Shown here piece after piece: positions 1-11,332 of a stretch of DNA of 64,000 nucleotides; position 1 is the stretch's first letter; each line of letters starts with the position of its first letter. The DNA lies in the NCBI RefSeq assembly GCF_965638725.1, contig NC_134950.1:108832802-108896801 (forward strand), read 5' to 3'. This stretch comes from Aptenodytes patagonicus. Lineage: Eukaryota > Chordata > Aves > Sphenisciformes > Spheniscidae. The notes under the pieces were generated by a model, which saw only the letters and a program-made list of their open reading frames with translations, searched no databases and was not told where the DNA came from. The position numbers were made by a program, and so were the translations under genes.

Positions 1-3000
1 AGCTCTATTTCTGCCTTTCTCCTCTTTTTAATAAAAAGAGAATCTTGTTTAATCACTTGCCTAGAGGAATGGACACTTTCAAATATGGCATCAAGTACTG
101 TGAGATTTCCTGATCAAACTGCAAAAGCTGGTGCTGCCAAATTAATCATTCTGATGTTTTCAGACTGAAGAGCAAATGCAGAAAGCAGAAGCAGCTCAGC
201 CACCCTTGTGCCCCTGCAGTGTAACAGGCAAAGGAGTAAATGCAACTTGCCTAAGCAGACAGCCTCCAGGTGAGCAGAGAAAAGCCACCTCCACGCCCTT
301 TCCCTTCCTACCTTGGCAGCCAACTGAAAGCTACACAAGGGGAACGAGGGGCAGGGGGAGCTGGTTTTGAGCTTGCACACCCTAAAGTGATTCTGCTCAT
401 CTGTGATTTCAACTATTGCTTCTGTGGGTTGGCACTGATATGCACAAGTTGTGCACATTTCCCTTTAATGGCAACCTCTTGCAAAGGCAAGGTAAAGAGG
501 GGAGATTGAAATTTATCCTCCTCTGTGTAGGCAAAGCTTTTTATTTTTTCACTAATGGAAATTCATCCCTCTTTCAAAGTATTTATGGTGCTATAAGTAT
601 ATTGTGAATATTATTCCAGCATAAATGAGGCTTGTCTCAAGTTAACTTTTAACCCTGTCTCTGAACTAGGTTCCCCATGAGACAAATGTTGTAACATTAT
701 CCAAACCAAGTTTCTAAAATTCTTGACATTTGCCATCACTTGTACCTTTCCACAGAGAACTGAAGCAGATTTTCTTTTAAAATTTTCTTGTAAAATCAAT
801 AAATTGGATATTCCATTTGTTCATGAACAGTGGAACTGATGCAGACTGAGCAATCTGGTATCAGCTGAATATGGAGCTACAAATAACAGACCTTTCTTCT
901 GTTAAAACACATTTTAGATCCAAATATTTCTATTGCCTACTGAACCTGTTTGGAGAAGATATATGAAATGTACCAACAACAAATTAGTGTAAAATTATAT
1001 TAACATGAATGATCTTTACTCACACAACTACGGCATCTCAACCCCATTTTGTATACACTGTCACTGAGGATCAAGTGAGTACCCTATCACCAGGTCCTTT
1101 CATTCTTCTTTGTGAATTGGCCTACCAGTTGGTAATGGGTATTCTGACTTGGCTATATCTGCCAGTGACTGGTTAAAGGCCAGTCTCACACAAGTCACCT
1201 TCATATTCATTTTTGGTAATAACTTCTGATTTGAGGAAGCCTGAAATTAGGTAGTAGTTAAAGGTTACCAAATCAGGACAGTTGTTCAGATGTACACATT
1301 CTTTTAAGCTAGAAATATTTAGGATTAATTATGTCTATCGAATCTCATCTTAAAAGCCCATTTGCTGTGAAAAACAAAGAGACTTTCATCTTTGAAGTTA
1401 AATCAGGGATAACAGATTAAATATTTTGCATACTGCTTTTATTAGCTATTAGAAAGAGGGTATGACTATTTTAGCTACATTCATTTGTCCAACTAATTCC
1501 CTCAAATAATTTTTACAACAAATGCAAAATGGTTGCAATGGACACTTTCAACCCAACTTGAAAGTAGGGCAGCTCTCAAAAAACATAAATTACAAGTTTC
1601 GGTGTCTGCAATGAAAAAAGGTGAAATTCAGCCATGACACAGTATTTGACAGTAGCTGTTAATCAGCATGTATACATGCATGAACAATACGACCTGTCCA
1701 GTCAATCAACATGAGTAATTTAGGACTAGTTAAAGAATGAGAGGTGTCTCTTAAAACATATGAAAACATTGGTGTTATTGCTACACTTGTAGGAAGAATA
1801 GAGTTTTAGTGAACAAAAATACAAATCTGTGAGGAAAAAAAAATTGGTTTAGCCGATCATAGAGCAAGTTCTTCAGTTTTGTTAATACAAATGGTCTAAA
1901 TCTTAAGGGTATTGTGCAGGATTTTTTTCCCCAAAAAATCTCTCTGCAGAATGATTTTCAGTGATCATATTATCCAACTGGTTTCAGTTTTCTTGAGAAC
2001 CAATATGGCTGTAAGATTGATCTTTGCTAGATCACTAATATATTTTAACTATATAGCTGAGTTACGTCAATATTATATTACGTTAACTTCCTGGACTTAA
2101 TTCCATTTCAATTTTATCCAGCAAAGGTACAGAAATACAGTTTCATACTGTTTAAGTATCCTTATGCAAGTATCCATCCTTCTCTCAGTGTTATTCTCAG
2201 ATGTTAATGGTTAATTTTTCAGCATTAGGAGCAAGAGTTAATTAAAACAAATTTATAATGCCAAAACTGAAATGTACAGAGGCAAAAGTATTATCAAGTT
2301 TCAGAAATGTAGATTGGCTTTGGGTAACTTCAGCAAATAAACGATTAGGAATTTAAACATAAGATTTCACAAAGTTATAATACTAATTCATGCTAAATGT
2401 CTAGTAAGCTGTTTTCTTTCCCTTGGAAAACAAAGATAGTGTTGTAAGCACCTATGACTAATAAGGCTCATTTATGTATGTTTTTAAGTTTTTGGCTATT
2501 GAATTGCAAAGGCTTTGGGGATTTGTAAGAACAGGGAATAGTCTGTATAACCTACTGCTTCACAGGTTAAGATGGGAGGGATTTAAGGCTTGCCATCCAA
2601 TGTCTCCGGGTAGAGAAAGAGCGACTGTTACTCACCAACCATTGACCGACAGGTTTAGCATCGCATGGGTGGGGATCGGCTGGAATCTCACCAGCACGTG
2701 GGAGGCTGGGCAACAAAGGCAGAACGTCCAGGTCCACATTTGCAGAAGATTGCCTAAGAAAGCATTGGATGTCTGAAAGAGATCAGAGGAAAATATTAAC
2801 TAGAGACAGCTGGACATTCCCATTTTTGACTCTTTACCCACCAAAAAGGCTGCATATGTTCTACTGCCCATTTTCAATACAATAAACAATTTGTTTATTT
2901 GGGAGAAGACAAAGAAATTCCTATTCTAGTCCCCCCAGTTTGACTCTAAATGTTCCCTAAGTTCACAGCCAAGGACCATACTTTTAAAAATCCTCCTTAT

Positions 3001-6000
3001 GTTTATGTGAGGTTTACATTATCATTTGTAAAATATATTACAACATGCTATTTGCTTTATTTTGAATTTTCAAGACCTTTCTGTGGCTTTTCCATGCCCT
3101 AGAAATTTCACATATAAATCATAGGGAAAAAGGCCAATCTTCTCCTGTTTTCCTGTTCAGTGTTCCAAAGAAAACAGTTAGGAAGAAAGTTGCCAATCGC
3201 TAATGTAAACTTCTACACCAGCTCATCCCAATTATCTCAGCTGGTAGACCTGTATCTGAAAATGGCAAATACTTGCCAACTGAAAATACAATTTGGCTAA
3301 AGTGTTCTAACTTGTGTAGATTAAGGTTAGGTGCCAAGGGAAAGTGTATAAATCTAAAGATAAACATATTAACTTATTTAAATTCCATTAAAATCCCCGT
3401 GCCCAGTTTTTCCTACTGGCTAGATCTTTGTGGCTCTCAACTTTGACTCTGAATTTATCATTGAAAGCCTTCAAAAAGGGTGAGCAGGTGTATTTTCTGT
3501 CTTTGTTTCTCTTTTTTGAAGGAGCAAAGGCAATGTACCCCTTCATTTTGGTCTTATGATACGGCACACATAAGATCAGAGAGCTGTAGTTTGGAAAGGG
3601 AATAGAAAACCCCATATCTCAGATGAAAATCTGGAGTGATATTGCACCTCATAAGAACACAGTTGCTACACTGGTATTCAGAATTTTGTAATCCACCTGG
3701 GATGTGGGATCATCCTGCTCCAGAGGAACCTTGCCCCATCCATTGATTAAGTGCAGGACTTAAGTGCATGTCTGGCATGTGAATATGATCCACAACTAGA
3801 TTTTTTACAAACCTTTAGATTTGGACAGTCCACTGGAAAAAATCACAAGCCACCTATCTGCACGTTTACATGCCTGAATATTTTCAAAACTCTGAACCTG
3901 AACACCAAATTCAGTTACCTACATTACTTAAAAGCCTGACTTTCATATTTGTCAAGTAATAGGAGGTGGGCACTTTTAAAAATGTGGCTTCTTTCTCAGG
4001 GGCTTATGTTTAATCTTAAGTATCCAAGCTTGCAAATATTGCAGTCTGGTCTGTAGACATACACACACATTCACACATGCTTATCAGGGAGCATGCTTTT
4101 GTTTAGGGTGTAGTTATTGTGCAGAGTCATATTATGTAAAAGTTGCCTTACTGGCTTGTCTACAGACAAAGCTTGTAATGATTATACAGATTTTTTTCTG
4201 CTTTAAACAATCGCGGCACACTGAATGGAGTATTAAAAGTACAGCACAATAAAAGTGAAAACAAATTACAGTAATAGTGTTAATGTCATACCTCAGTTTT
4301 ATAGGTATAATTAAAATCCTTTAGAACACGCCTGTTCCTTAAACTTTCCTATTTCTGTTCTCCCCTTATTAGTGCCATTTCATGGGGAGATGTCACTCAC
4401 GTTGGCTCTTAGGGGAACGATTTGTCACCTCCACTGTGAAGTTGAGCATGGTGAGCAGCAATTGCTGCAGAAGAGTCAAGGGACTGTATGGGGGAGCGGA
4501 GAGCCAGCTCACTTACACCCTTTTGAAAAGTCTCATGTAAGGCCATGGGCAGCTGTGCAGTATGCTACGGCGGTATTGGTAGATGAGGTTACTGCCAATA
4601 ATTTCTCTCCAGCTGCTTTTAAGTGCTGTTTTTGTGTAGTTTACCGATTCCCTAGCCCCTGGAGGAGGAACACGTAAGTGTTCCTTAGTCCACTTGTGCC
4701 AAAATGAGCCCAGTTAGCTCAAATAGCTGGTATGTTATACATCTTTGCTTTGGCTCACGCTGACTAAGGTGAATTACTGCTAGTAAGTGCAGTTCCCCTA
4801 GCAGATGTAAGAGTTAGTGTTTTCAGTCATAAGCAACTACTGCAGGAAGGAGCTATGGCCAGAACAGGACATATATTGACAGCCTAAGTGTTTACTTACT
4901 ATTATAATTTATTAGTCAAAAAATGCCATTAGTTCAGAACTTGGACAGAAAAAGGCAAATGTGCATCACATTTACTGTCATAAATTAAATATTTCTGAAG
5001 GAATTTGGGATTGTATTTAGTATCTCTTTTTTCTCTAAGAAATACAGCTCTGAATCTACCCTCTCTAAATATGGCAGTTGAGTTAGTTTATATTGTCATA
5101 TAAAAATGTTGCAAAATCAGAACACTGCTAATATAATCCCTCTTATCACTATAGGAATGTTTCAGCTAACACTTAAAGAACTATTAGGAAACCAAAACCT
5201 AGAAATTTATTCAAAGACTGCTTATAGCAAGTGCCTTAGTATTATCTACTAGTTGGACTGGAAATGTCACTAATGGAGCTGAGTAAAGAGAATAATATTT
5301 TTTGTTTTAATTGTAATCAGTAAGTCTACATTCTTCTGCCAGCTACAAGGCGGATCAAAAATTAGAGATTCCCTTCCCACCCCATTACAACCCTCAAAGA
5401 GATGGAAATATTCCTCCTAAATTTCAATTCAATTCAAAATTCAATTCAATTCAATTTCAATACCTTCACATAAAGAAGGCAGGATGTAGGTTGGACATAG
5501 AAATATATACACCATACACCTTTCAATCAGATTATCTTGGCATATTCTCCTTTAATTGTTTGGTTGCCTCCTTGAACACCTCTCTGCTTTGCATACCTCC
5601 TGGGCTGCCAGAGCTAAGATGTACCAATTATACTTTACCTGTTTACACTTTCTCCTCTGAGTTATTGTTATGAAATGAGTAAAGTAGCTTCTGAAGCTTG
5701 CTATGGTTTTGTTTTGTTTTATTTAATGTTTTGAAAACCATGAATCTCAGATATGACTCAAAGATGAAGTCTATGTCTTGCCTTCAAAATTACTAAAGGT
5801 GTTTTGTTATTTACTGTTTTCTGTAGTCACTAAATAGTGGTCTGGCCCATTAAAGTGCTATGCTTTGTTTGATTCACTCTGACAGATGAGAACAGTTGCT
5901 TGCAGCTGGCAGTCTTTAGCTTTGATGAAAGTGGCATGCAGGGGTTAAAGATATGCTGAAATCAATTTACTTAGATTAGATTTAACAAAAGAAACAGGTA

Positions 6001-6330
6001 TGGTATGCAGTAAAGCATATACCTTTAATGCATAGGCCAGAAGTGTTCTGTGCAGGACAAGAGAGGAATTGGGTGAATGCTTTGGTCCAGATGGCACTAC
6101 GATTAAGGAAGGGTGAAGGGAAGATAATGAAGAACTGTGATCATTTGTCATAGAATAAAAGTTCAGAAGAAGAAGAAAAATAATGCTGCTGACCATTACT
6201 AACCATGGAAAATAAAATAGGCAGGATTTTGTTTTCAGAGAGAGACTATAAAGGCCAACAACTCATATGAAAAACATCTCTGTTTTCAGGAGAAATCTGT
6301 CTCTAGTGTTGACCAGGAAGTTCACAGGGG
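1..6330. other. Gene-free intergenic DNA upstream of IGFBP3
   Basis: AT-rich sequence with only short open frames. None shows a recognisable domain, splice-site series or codon pattern. The only structure I can name is a short tandem AATTC tract near 5.43 kb. By comparison with other vertebrates this should belong to the gene-poor stretch on the 5' side of IGFBP3; that placement is inference. Confidence 0.6.
5423..5460. repeat. Imperfect AATTC tandem repeat
   Basis: A run of alternating TCAAT/AATTC units (cAATTCAATTCAAaATTCAATTCAATTCAATTTCAA in form) makes a short imperfect pentanucleotide microsatellite. Confidence 0.7.
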
Positions 6331-8930
6331 TCACACAGAATCACAGAATGGCTGAGGTTGGAAAGGAGCTCTGGAGGTCATCTGTCCAACCCCCCTGAGC
6401 CTTCTCTTCTCCAGGCTGAACAGTCCCAGCTCTCTCAGCCTTTCCTCAAGGGAGAGATGCTCCAGTCCCTTCATCATCTTTGTGGCCCTTTACTGGACTC
6501 TCTCCACTATGTCCATGTCTCTCTTGTACTGAGGAGCCCAGAACTGGACACTACTCCAGGCATGGCCCCACCAGTGCTGAGTAGAGGGGAAGAATCGCCT
6601 CCCTCAACCTGCTGGCACTACTTGGCCTAATGCAGCCCAGAATACCATTAGCCTTCTTTGCCACAAGGGTACATCACTGGCTCATGTCCAACTTGGTGTC
6701 CACCAGGACCCCTAGGTCCTTTTCTGCAAAGCTGCTTTCCAGCTGGGTGGTGCCCAGCATATACTGGTGCATGGGGTTGCTCCTCGCCAGATGCAATTCT
6801 CCTTGTTGAATTTCACAAGGTTCTTGTCAGCCCATTTCTCCAGCCTGTCAAGGTCCCTCCACATGGCAGCACGGTGTATCAGCCACTCCTCCCAGTTTTG
6901 TGTCATGAGCAAACTTGCTGAGGGTACACTCTGCCCCATCATTCAGGTCATTAATGAAGATGTTAAACAGGATTGGACCCAGTATGGACCTCTGGGGTAC
7001 ACTGCTAGTTATTGGCCTCCATTGGACTCCAAGCCGCTGATCACCACACTCTGGGCCTGGCCATTCAGACAGTATTCAACCCACCTCACTGTCTGCTCAT
7101 CCAACCCATACTTCCAAGAGCTTCTTTATGAGGATCTTATGGGAGACAGTGTTGAAAGCCTTACTGAATCCAGGTAGACAATATCCACTGCCTTCCCCTC
7201 ACCTACCAGGCCAGTCATTTCATCATAGAAGGTTATCAGGTTGGTCAAGCATGACTTCTCCTTGGTGAAGCCATGCTGACTACTCCTGACAATTTTCTTG
7301 TCCTCCACGGGCCTGGAAATGGTTTCCAGGATTAGGTGTTCCATCACCTTCCCAGGGCTCGAGGTGAGACTGACTGGCCTGTAATTTCCTGGGTCTTCTT
7401 CCTTGCCCTTCTTGAAGACAGGAGTGATATTTGCTTTTTTCCAGTGCTTAGGCACCTCTCCCAACTGCCACAATCAATCAAAGATTATCAAGAGTGGTCT
7501 CGCAATGACAAAGCCAGCTCCCTCAGTGCTCCTGGGTGCGTCCCATCAGGGTTCATGGACTTACGTATGTCCAGTTTGCTTAAGTATTCTCTGACCTGAT
7601 CCTTTTCCACCAAGAGTATGTATTCCTTGCTCCAATCTTTCCCCCAAGTCTCTGGGGCCTGGGATTCCTGAAGGCCGGTCTTCCTAATAAAGATGGAGGC
7701 AAAGAAGGCATTGAGTACCTCAGCCTTTTCCATGTCCTGTGTAATCAGGTCCCCTGTCCCATTCATCAATGGGCCCACATTTTCGCTAGTCTTCCTTTTG
7801 TTATCTATGTACTTACAGAAGCCCTCCTTGTTGCCTTTGACATCCCTGGCCAGATTCAGTCCCACTTTGGCTTTGACTTTCCTAACCACATCTTTGCATG
7901 CTTGGACAGCATCTCTGTATTCCTCCCAGGTTACCTGTCCCTGCTTCCACCTTCTGTGTATTTCCTTATTTTTTGGAGAGTTTTGCCAGGAGCTCCTTGT
8001 TCAACCACGCAGGCCTCCTGGCATTTGTGCTTGACTTCCTGCTCGTTAGGATGGACTACTCTTGAGCTTGGAGGAGGTGACCCTTGAATATTAACCAGCT
8101 TCCTTGGGGCCCTCTTCCCTCCAAGCCCTTATCCCTTGACTGTACCAAGCAGATCTCTGAAGAGGCCAAAGCCCGCTCTCCTGAAATCCAGCACTGTGAT
8201 CTTGCTTTTTGCCCTGCTTCCTCCTCTCAGGGTCTGAACTCCAACATCTCATGATCACTACATCCAAGGTTACCTCTGACCTTCACATCCCCGATGAGCC
8301 CCTCCTTTCCTGTTAGTATGTCTGCCCATAGCAAACACCCACTACAATGCCACCAATACCAGTCTGCTTTTTAATCCTTACCCATAAGCTCTTAGTTGGT
8401 TCATAATCCATTCCCATGCAGAGCTCCATGCACTCCAGCTGCTCTCTCACATAAAGGGAAACTCCCCCTCCTCGTCTTCCTGGCCTAAACAGCTTGTACC
8501 CTTCCATCACAACACTCCAGTCATGGGAGCCATCGCACCACATCTCCATGATCCCAACAAGATCCTGCAACTGCACACAGATCTATAATTCATTATGTTT
8601 ATTCCCCATGCTGTGTGCATGACTGTACAGGTGCTTCAGAGAGGCACCCCAGCATGCTGATTTCCCAGAAAGGATTGGGGCATTCCCCATAATGGTGCCT
8701 TGTAGGCACTTCCTTGCTTACATGCAAGCGCTGGATGTGGCCCTCCTTCAGCCCCGTTTTCTTAATTTTGTGATCTCAGAATTTCTGTCACATCACTGCA
8801 GACCCTTTGCTCGTCAGACCTGTCCATCACTCCCTCACAGGGCTGCTGGTAACTTTCTCCCTCCCCATCATTGCTAGTTTAAAGGCCTCCTTACCAGGTC
8901 AGCCATCCTGCTGGTAAAGATACACAGAAA
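6331..8930 (-). mobile_element. CR1 LINE fragment, 5'-truncated and internally deleted
   Basis: On the minus strand this is a decayed CR1 non-LTR retrotransposon. Its 3' end is at the left (ccaacctcagccattctgtg in minus sense). Going right, the minus strand reads thumb/C-terminal ORF2 pieces ([13 protein letters not shown]), reverse transcriptase pieces ([38 protein letters not shown]) and then endonuclease pieces near 8,313-8,576 (SHDWSVVMEGYKLFRPGRRG; GGGVSLYVREQLE). Many frameshifts and stops break it, and the FADD-type catalytic motif is damaged (reads close to FAHDTKL). Near 6,392 the sequence jumps from the AGGCTCAGGGG segment straight to the terminal GTTGGACAGATGACC segment, so a few hundred bases of the usual 3' part are missing. 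The right boundary is approximate, and the copy is shorter than a full CR1 of about 4.5 kb. Confidence 0.9.
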
Positions 8931-10264
8931 GGCTCACAGAAAATAGCCTGAGAGCTGGCTGCTGGTCAGTTCTGTGTAGCTTTGGAATTGTTCTTTCACT
9001 GAAGAGAAAGAATCTTGTTCACATGAAAGGGATGTACACGGACCTCAAACTAAATAATTTCCACAAATACCGGAAAAGCTGTTACTTAAACATGTGCACA
9101 TATTTCCATGTTAAAATATGAGATAGAATGTGAATCTTTGTAAACTACTACCTATTACAATAATACAATAATCGATCTAACTTCTGATAGGTAAATGTGA
9201 ATATTTTTGTGTGCTTCCAGTCCTTAATGTATTTTGGTTTTGTTTATTAATAGAATACTATTATACAAGTTACTTGTTATTTTTTGGATCTTCTTCAATT
9301 TCTTTCTCCATACAGTAGCACATTTTTGTGTCTACAGTTATATTTTATTGTTGCTACTTTGTCATCAGTAGAAGCATCATGTAAACAGTTTGGGAAGATG
9401 AAGGCCTTCTGCATTCTGCTCTTGTCAGGGAGAAGTGTAATCAGTCAGAGAGGCAGCAACAGAAAAAATTATCTGTGGTTAGGGACATTTTGCTAATCAA
9501 ATAATGAAGAAAGTGTGCTGTCCATCTACATAAAGCAGAAGGCAGGCTCCATCTCAGCATCTCAGCAACAGTTTAGGAACTCTGGTTTCATATTCTAGTT
9601 GATGTAACTATTCCATTGACATAATTTATACTTCACCTTGCACACAATGCTTTCCTAGCTAATGGCAAATAGGGCTCTGTGCAACATTCCTCACCCATGT
9701 GTGTTAATGTCTTTGTATTAAGCCCTGGTATCATTAAGAAATTTCTAGCTCTTACCTTCAGAGATTTTTCTCAAAGGTGGAAATTAAATAATGACACTGT
9801 ACCACCATTTTTCCAGGTGCTGCATTAATGTCATTCTCCCAAACCTGACTAGCAGTCCCAGACAAGTGTCCAAAACCCACTGTACACAGTGTAATTGATC
9901 TCTTATAAGTACTTTGTTATTAGTTTTATTACTCCCATCCCCAAGGAGAAATGGCTTCATGAGATAAATTTCAGGCCAGAAATATGTTGACTCTCTGCAT
10001 GCACAGGTTCCAGGCTGCACAACGGACTCAGACCTTCAGCTTTCTGTGGTCAATCGAGTGACTATCATGCACTTCATTCTGTGTCCAGGTAATCACTAAC
10101 ATATAAAGGACAGGTATTGATACATCTTCTAGGATTGCTCATTTGCTCATTGACATTTACTTTGTATCAAGATTAGTGGTGCCTTGAAGAACAAAACTGT
10201 CTTCAAATTTGCCCACAAAAACTCAGCTTTTTTTTTTTTAAATCGCTGTTCATTAATACTTTAC
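8931..10264. other. Intergenic DNA between CR1 and the provirus
   Basis: No gene, RNA or repeat recognised. Only a short A/T-rich stretch and a poly-T run (about 10,229) are visible. Confidence 0.5.
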
Positions 10265-10269
10265 TGGCC
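10265..10269. repeat. Provirus target-site duplication, left copy
   Basis: TGGCC immediately precedes the left LTR (which starts TGTCGTGG at 10,270). The same five bases follow the right LTR at 17,455-17,459. A perfect 5-bp duplication is the length usual for ERV-L-type integration. Confidence 0.85.
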
Positions 10270-10402
10270 TGTCGTGGTTTAACCTCTGTCGGCAACTAAG
10301 CACCACACAGCCGCTTGCTCACTCCCCTCCCCCCGCGGTGGGATGGGGGAGAGAATTGGAAGAGCACAAGTGAGAAAAACTCGTGGGTTGAGATAAAAAC
10401 AG

Positions 10403-10408
10403 TTTAAT
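10403..10408 (-). terminator. LTR poly(A) signal (ATTAAA), 3' LTR copy
   Basis: ATTAAA on the minus strand inside the LTR, downstream of the CRE and upstream of the U5-like end. The 3' LTR copy would end the proviral transcript. The same hexamer is in the other LTR at 17,038-17,043. Confidence 0.5.
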
Positions 10409-10569
10409 AATTGAAATAAAATGATAATAATAATAATATGATAGTAATAATAATAATACACAAAGCAAGTGATGCACAGTACAATTGCTCACCACCCGCC
10501 GACCGATGCCCAGCCAGTCCCCGAGCAGCGGCCCCCCTGGCCAGCTTTCCCCAGTTTAGGTACGGAGCA

Positions 10570-10577
10570 TGACGTCA
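10570..10577. promoter_or_regulatory. Perfect CRE palindrome TGACGTCA in 3' LTR
   Basis: TGACGTCA is the consensus cAMP-response element bound by CREB/ATF factors. It sits in the U3-like half of the LTR in both copies, upstream of a degraded TATA-like position (minus-strand CTAAACTGG region). The sequence match is exact; function is inferred. Confidence 0.6.
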
Positions 10578-10819
10578 CATGGTATGGAATGTCCCTTTGG
10601 CCAGTTTGGCTGTGCCCCCTCCCAGCTTCTTGTGCACCTCCAGCCTTCTCAGTCAGTAGAGCATGGAAAACTAAAAAGTCCTTGGCTAGTGTAAGCACTA
10701 CCCAGCAACAACTAAAACATCGGTGCATTATCAACTTTGTTCTCATCCTAAATCCAAAACACAGCACTGTACCAGCTACTAGGAAGGAAATTAACTCTAT
10801 CCCTGCCGAAACCAGGACA

Positions 10820-10832
10820 ATATCCACCCCTT
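10820..10832 (-). other. Polypurine tract for plus-strand priming
   Basis: In minus sense AAGGGGTGGATAT ends exactly at the 3' LTR. A purine-rich run at this place is where retroviral plus-strand DNA synthesis starts. It is interrupted by pyrimidines near the LTR edge, so it is an imperfect tract. Confidence 0.6.
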
Positions 10833-10913
10833 ATTCTATACCATCTGCGTCATGCTCAAGTCTCATATTTTCCAGTACATTTTCATTAATCACCACCTCC
10901 TTTTTTTTTTTTT

Positions 10914-10945
<32 letters not shown>

Positions 10946-11332
10946 GAGACACAGATATCATTCCCTTAGTCTGGGGCCATCCCTCTAAAACGTTTGGTGA
11001 GTTCATTTAGTCCATGACTTCGGTCTCCATCTGTCATAATAATCTTTCAGGGCAGGAAAAATGGAGATGGTATGTGGTGTTGGATTGTTTCATGTTGAAG
11101 TCAGTTCTGGTACCATCATCACTGTGCTTTGCTTGGGGTCACTGAAGTTATTCTTCATTAGTCTGGGTGATTCTTATTGTAATAACATTAGTATGGCATA
11201 TAATATTATTAGTATGATTAGTATATCTGTGTATTATTAGTATAACTATTATAACTATAATTAGTACTTAACATCACATAATTCAGATCATTGGCTATTC
11301 TCACCCAAAATCAAATCCCCTTGAGGTACACA
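10833..11332 (-). other. Non-coding 3' interior of the provirus (no env)
   Basis: Between the integrase stop at 11,333 and the polypurine tract there is no open frame with membrane-protein or dUTPase features. It holds a T14 run (10,901-10,914), then a (TA)n/(CA)n microsatellite (10,914-10,945), and low-complexity TTAGTAT-type repeats near 11,190-11,260. The element therefore has no room for an envelope gene. Confidence 0.7.
10901..10945. repeat. Poly-T, (TA)n and (CA)n compound microsatellite
   Basis: T14 followed by TATATATATATA and then about ten CA units, inside the provirus next to its 3' LTR. Not part of any reading frame. Confidence 0.9.

Larger units (their letters stand above)
10270..10819 (-). 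repeat. 3' LTR of the provirus
   Basis: A 550-bp direct copy of the LTR at 16,905-17,454. In minus sense it starts TGTCCTGGTTTCGGCAGGG and ends CCACGACA, so it has the TG...CA termini. It carries an AT-rich (TAA)n tract near 10,424-10,458, a perfect TGACGTCA palindrome at 10,570-10,577 and an ATTAAA poly(A) signal at 10,403-10,408 (minus sense). Compared with the other LTR it has about 12 substitutions, eight of them within the first 66 bp of the plus-strand copy. Confidence 0.93.

Noticed and set aside
2474..2776. 100-codon open frame with a mixed composition, possible exon
   Set aside because: There is no recognisable domain and no clear acceptor/donor pair with consistent phase.
4372..4677. 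101-codon open frame
   Set aside because: There is no domain and no splice context; its length is not unusual for random sequence.
10469..10969. Frames inside the LTRs (also 17,104-17,618)
   Set aside because: They are duplicated because the LTR is duplicated. They contain LTR regulatory sequence and have no protein similarity I can see.
10833..11332. Search for env or dUTPase after integrase
   Set aside because: There are only about 500 bp, with microsatellites and no protein features.
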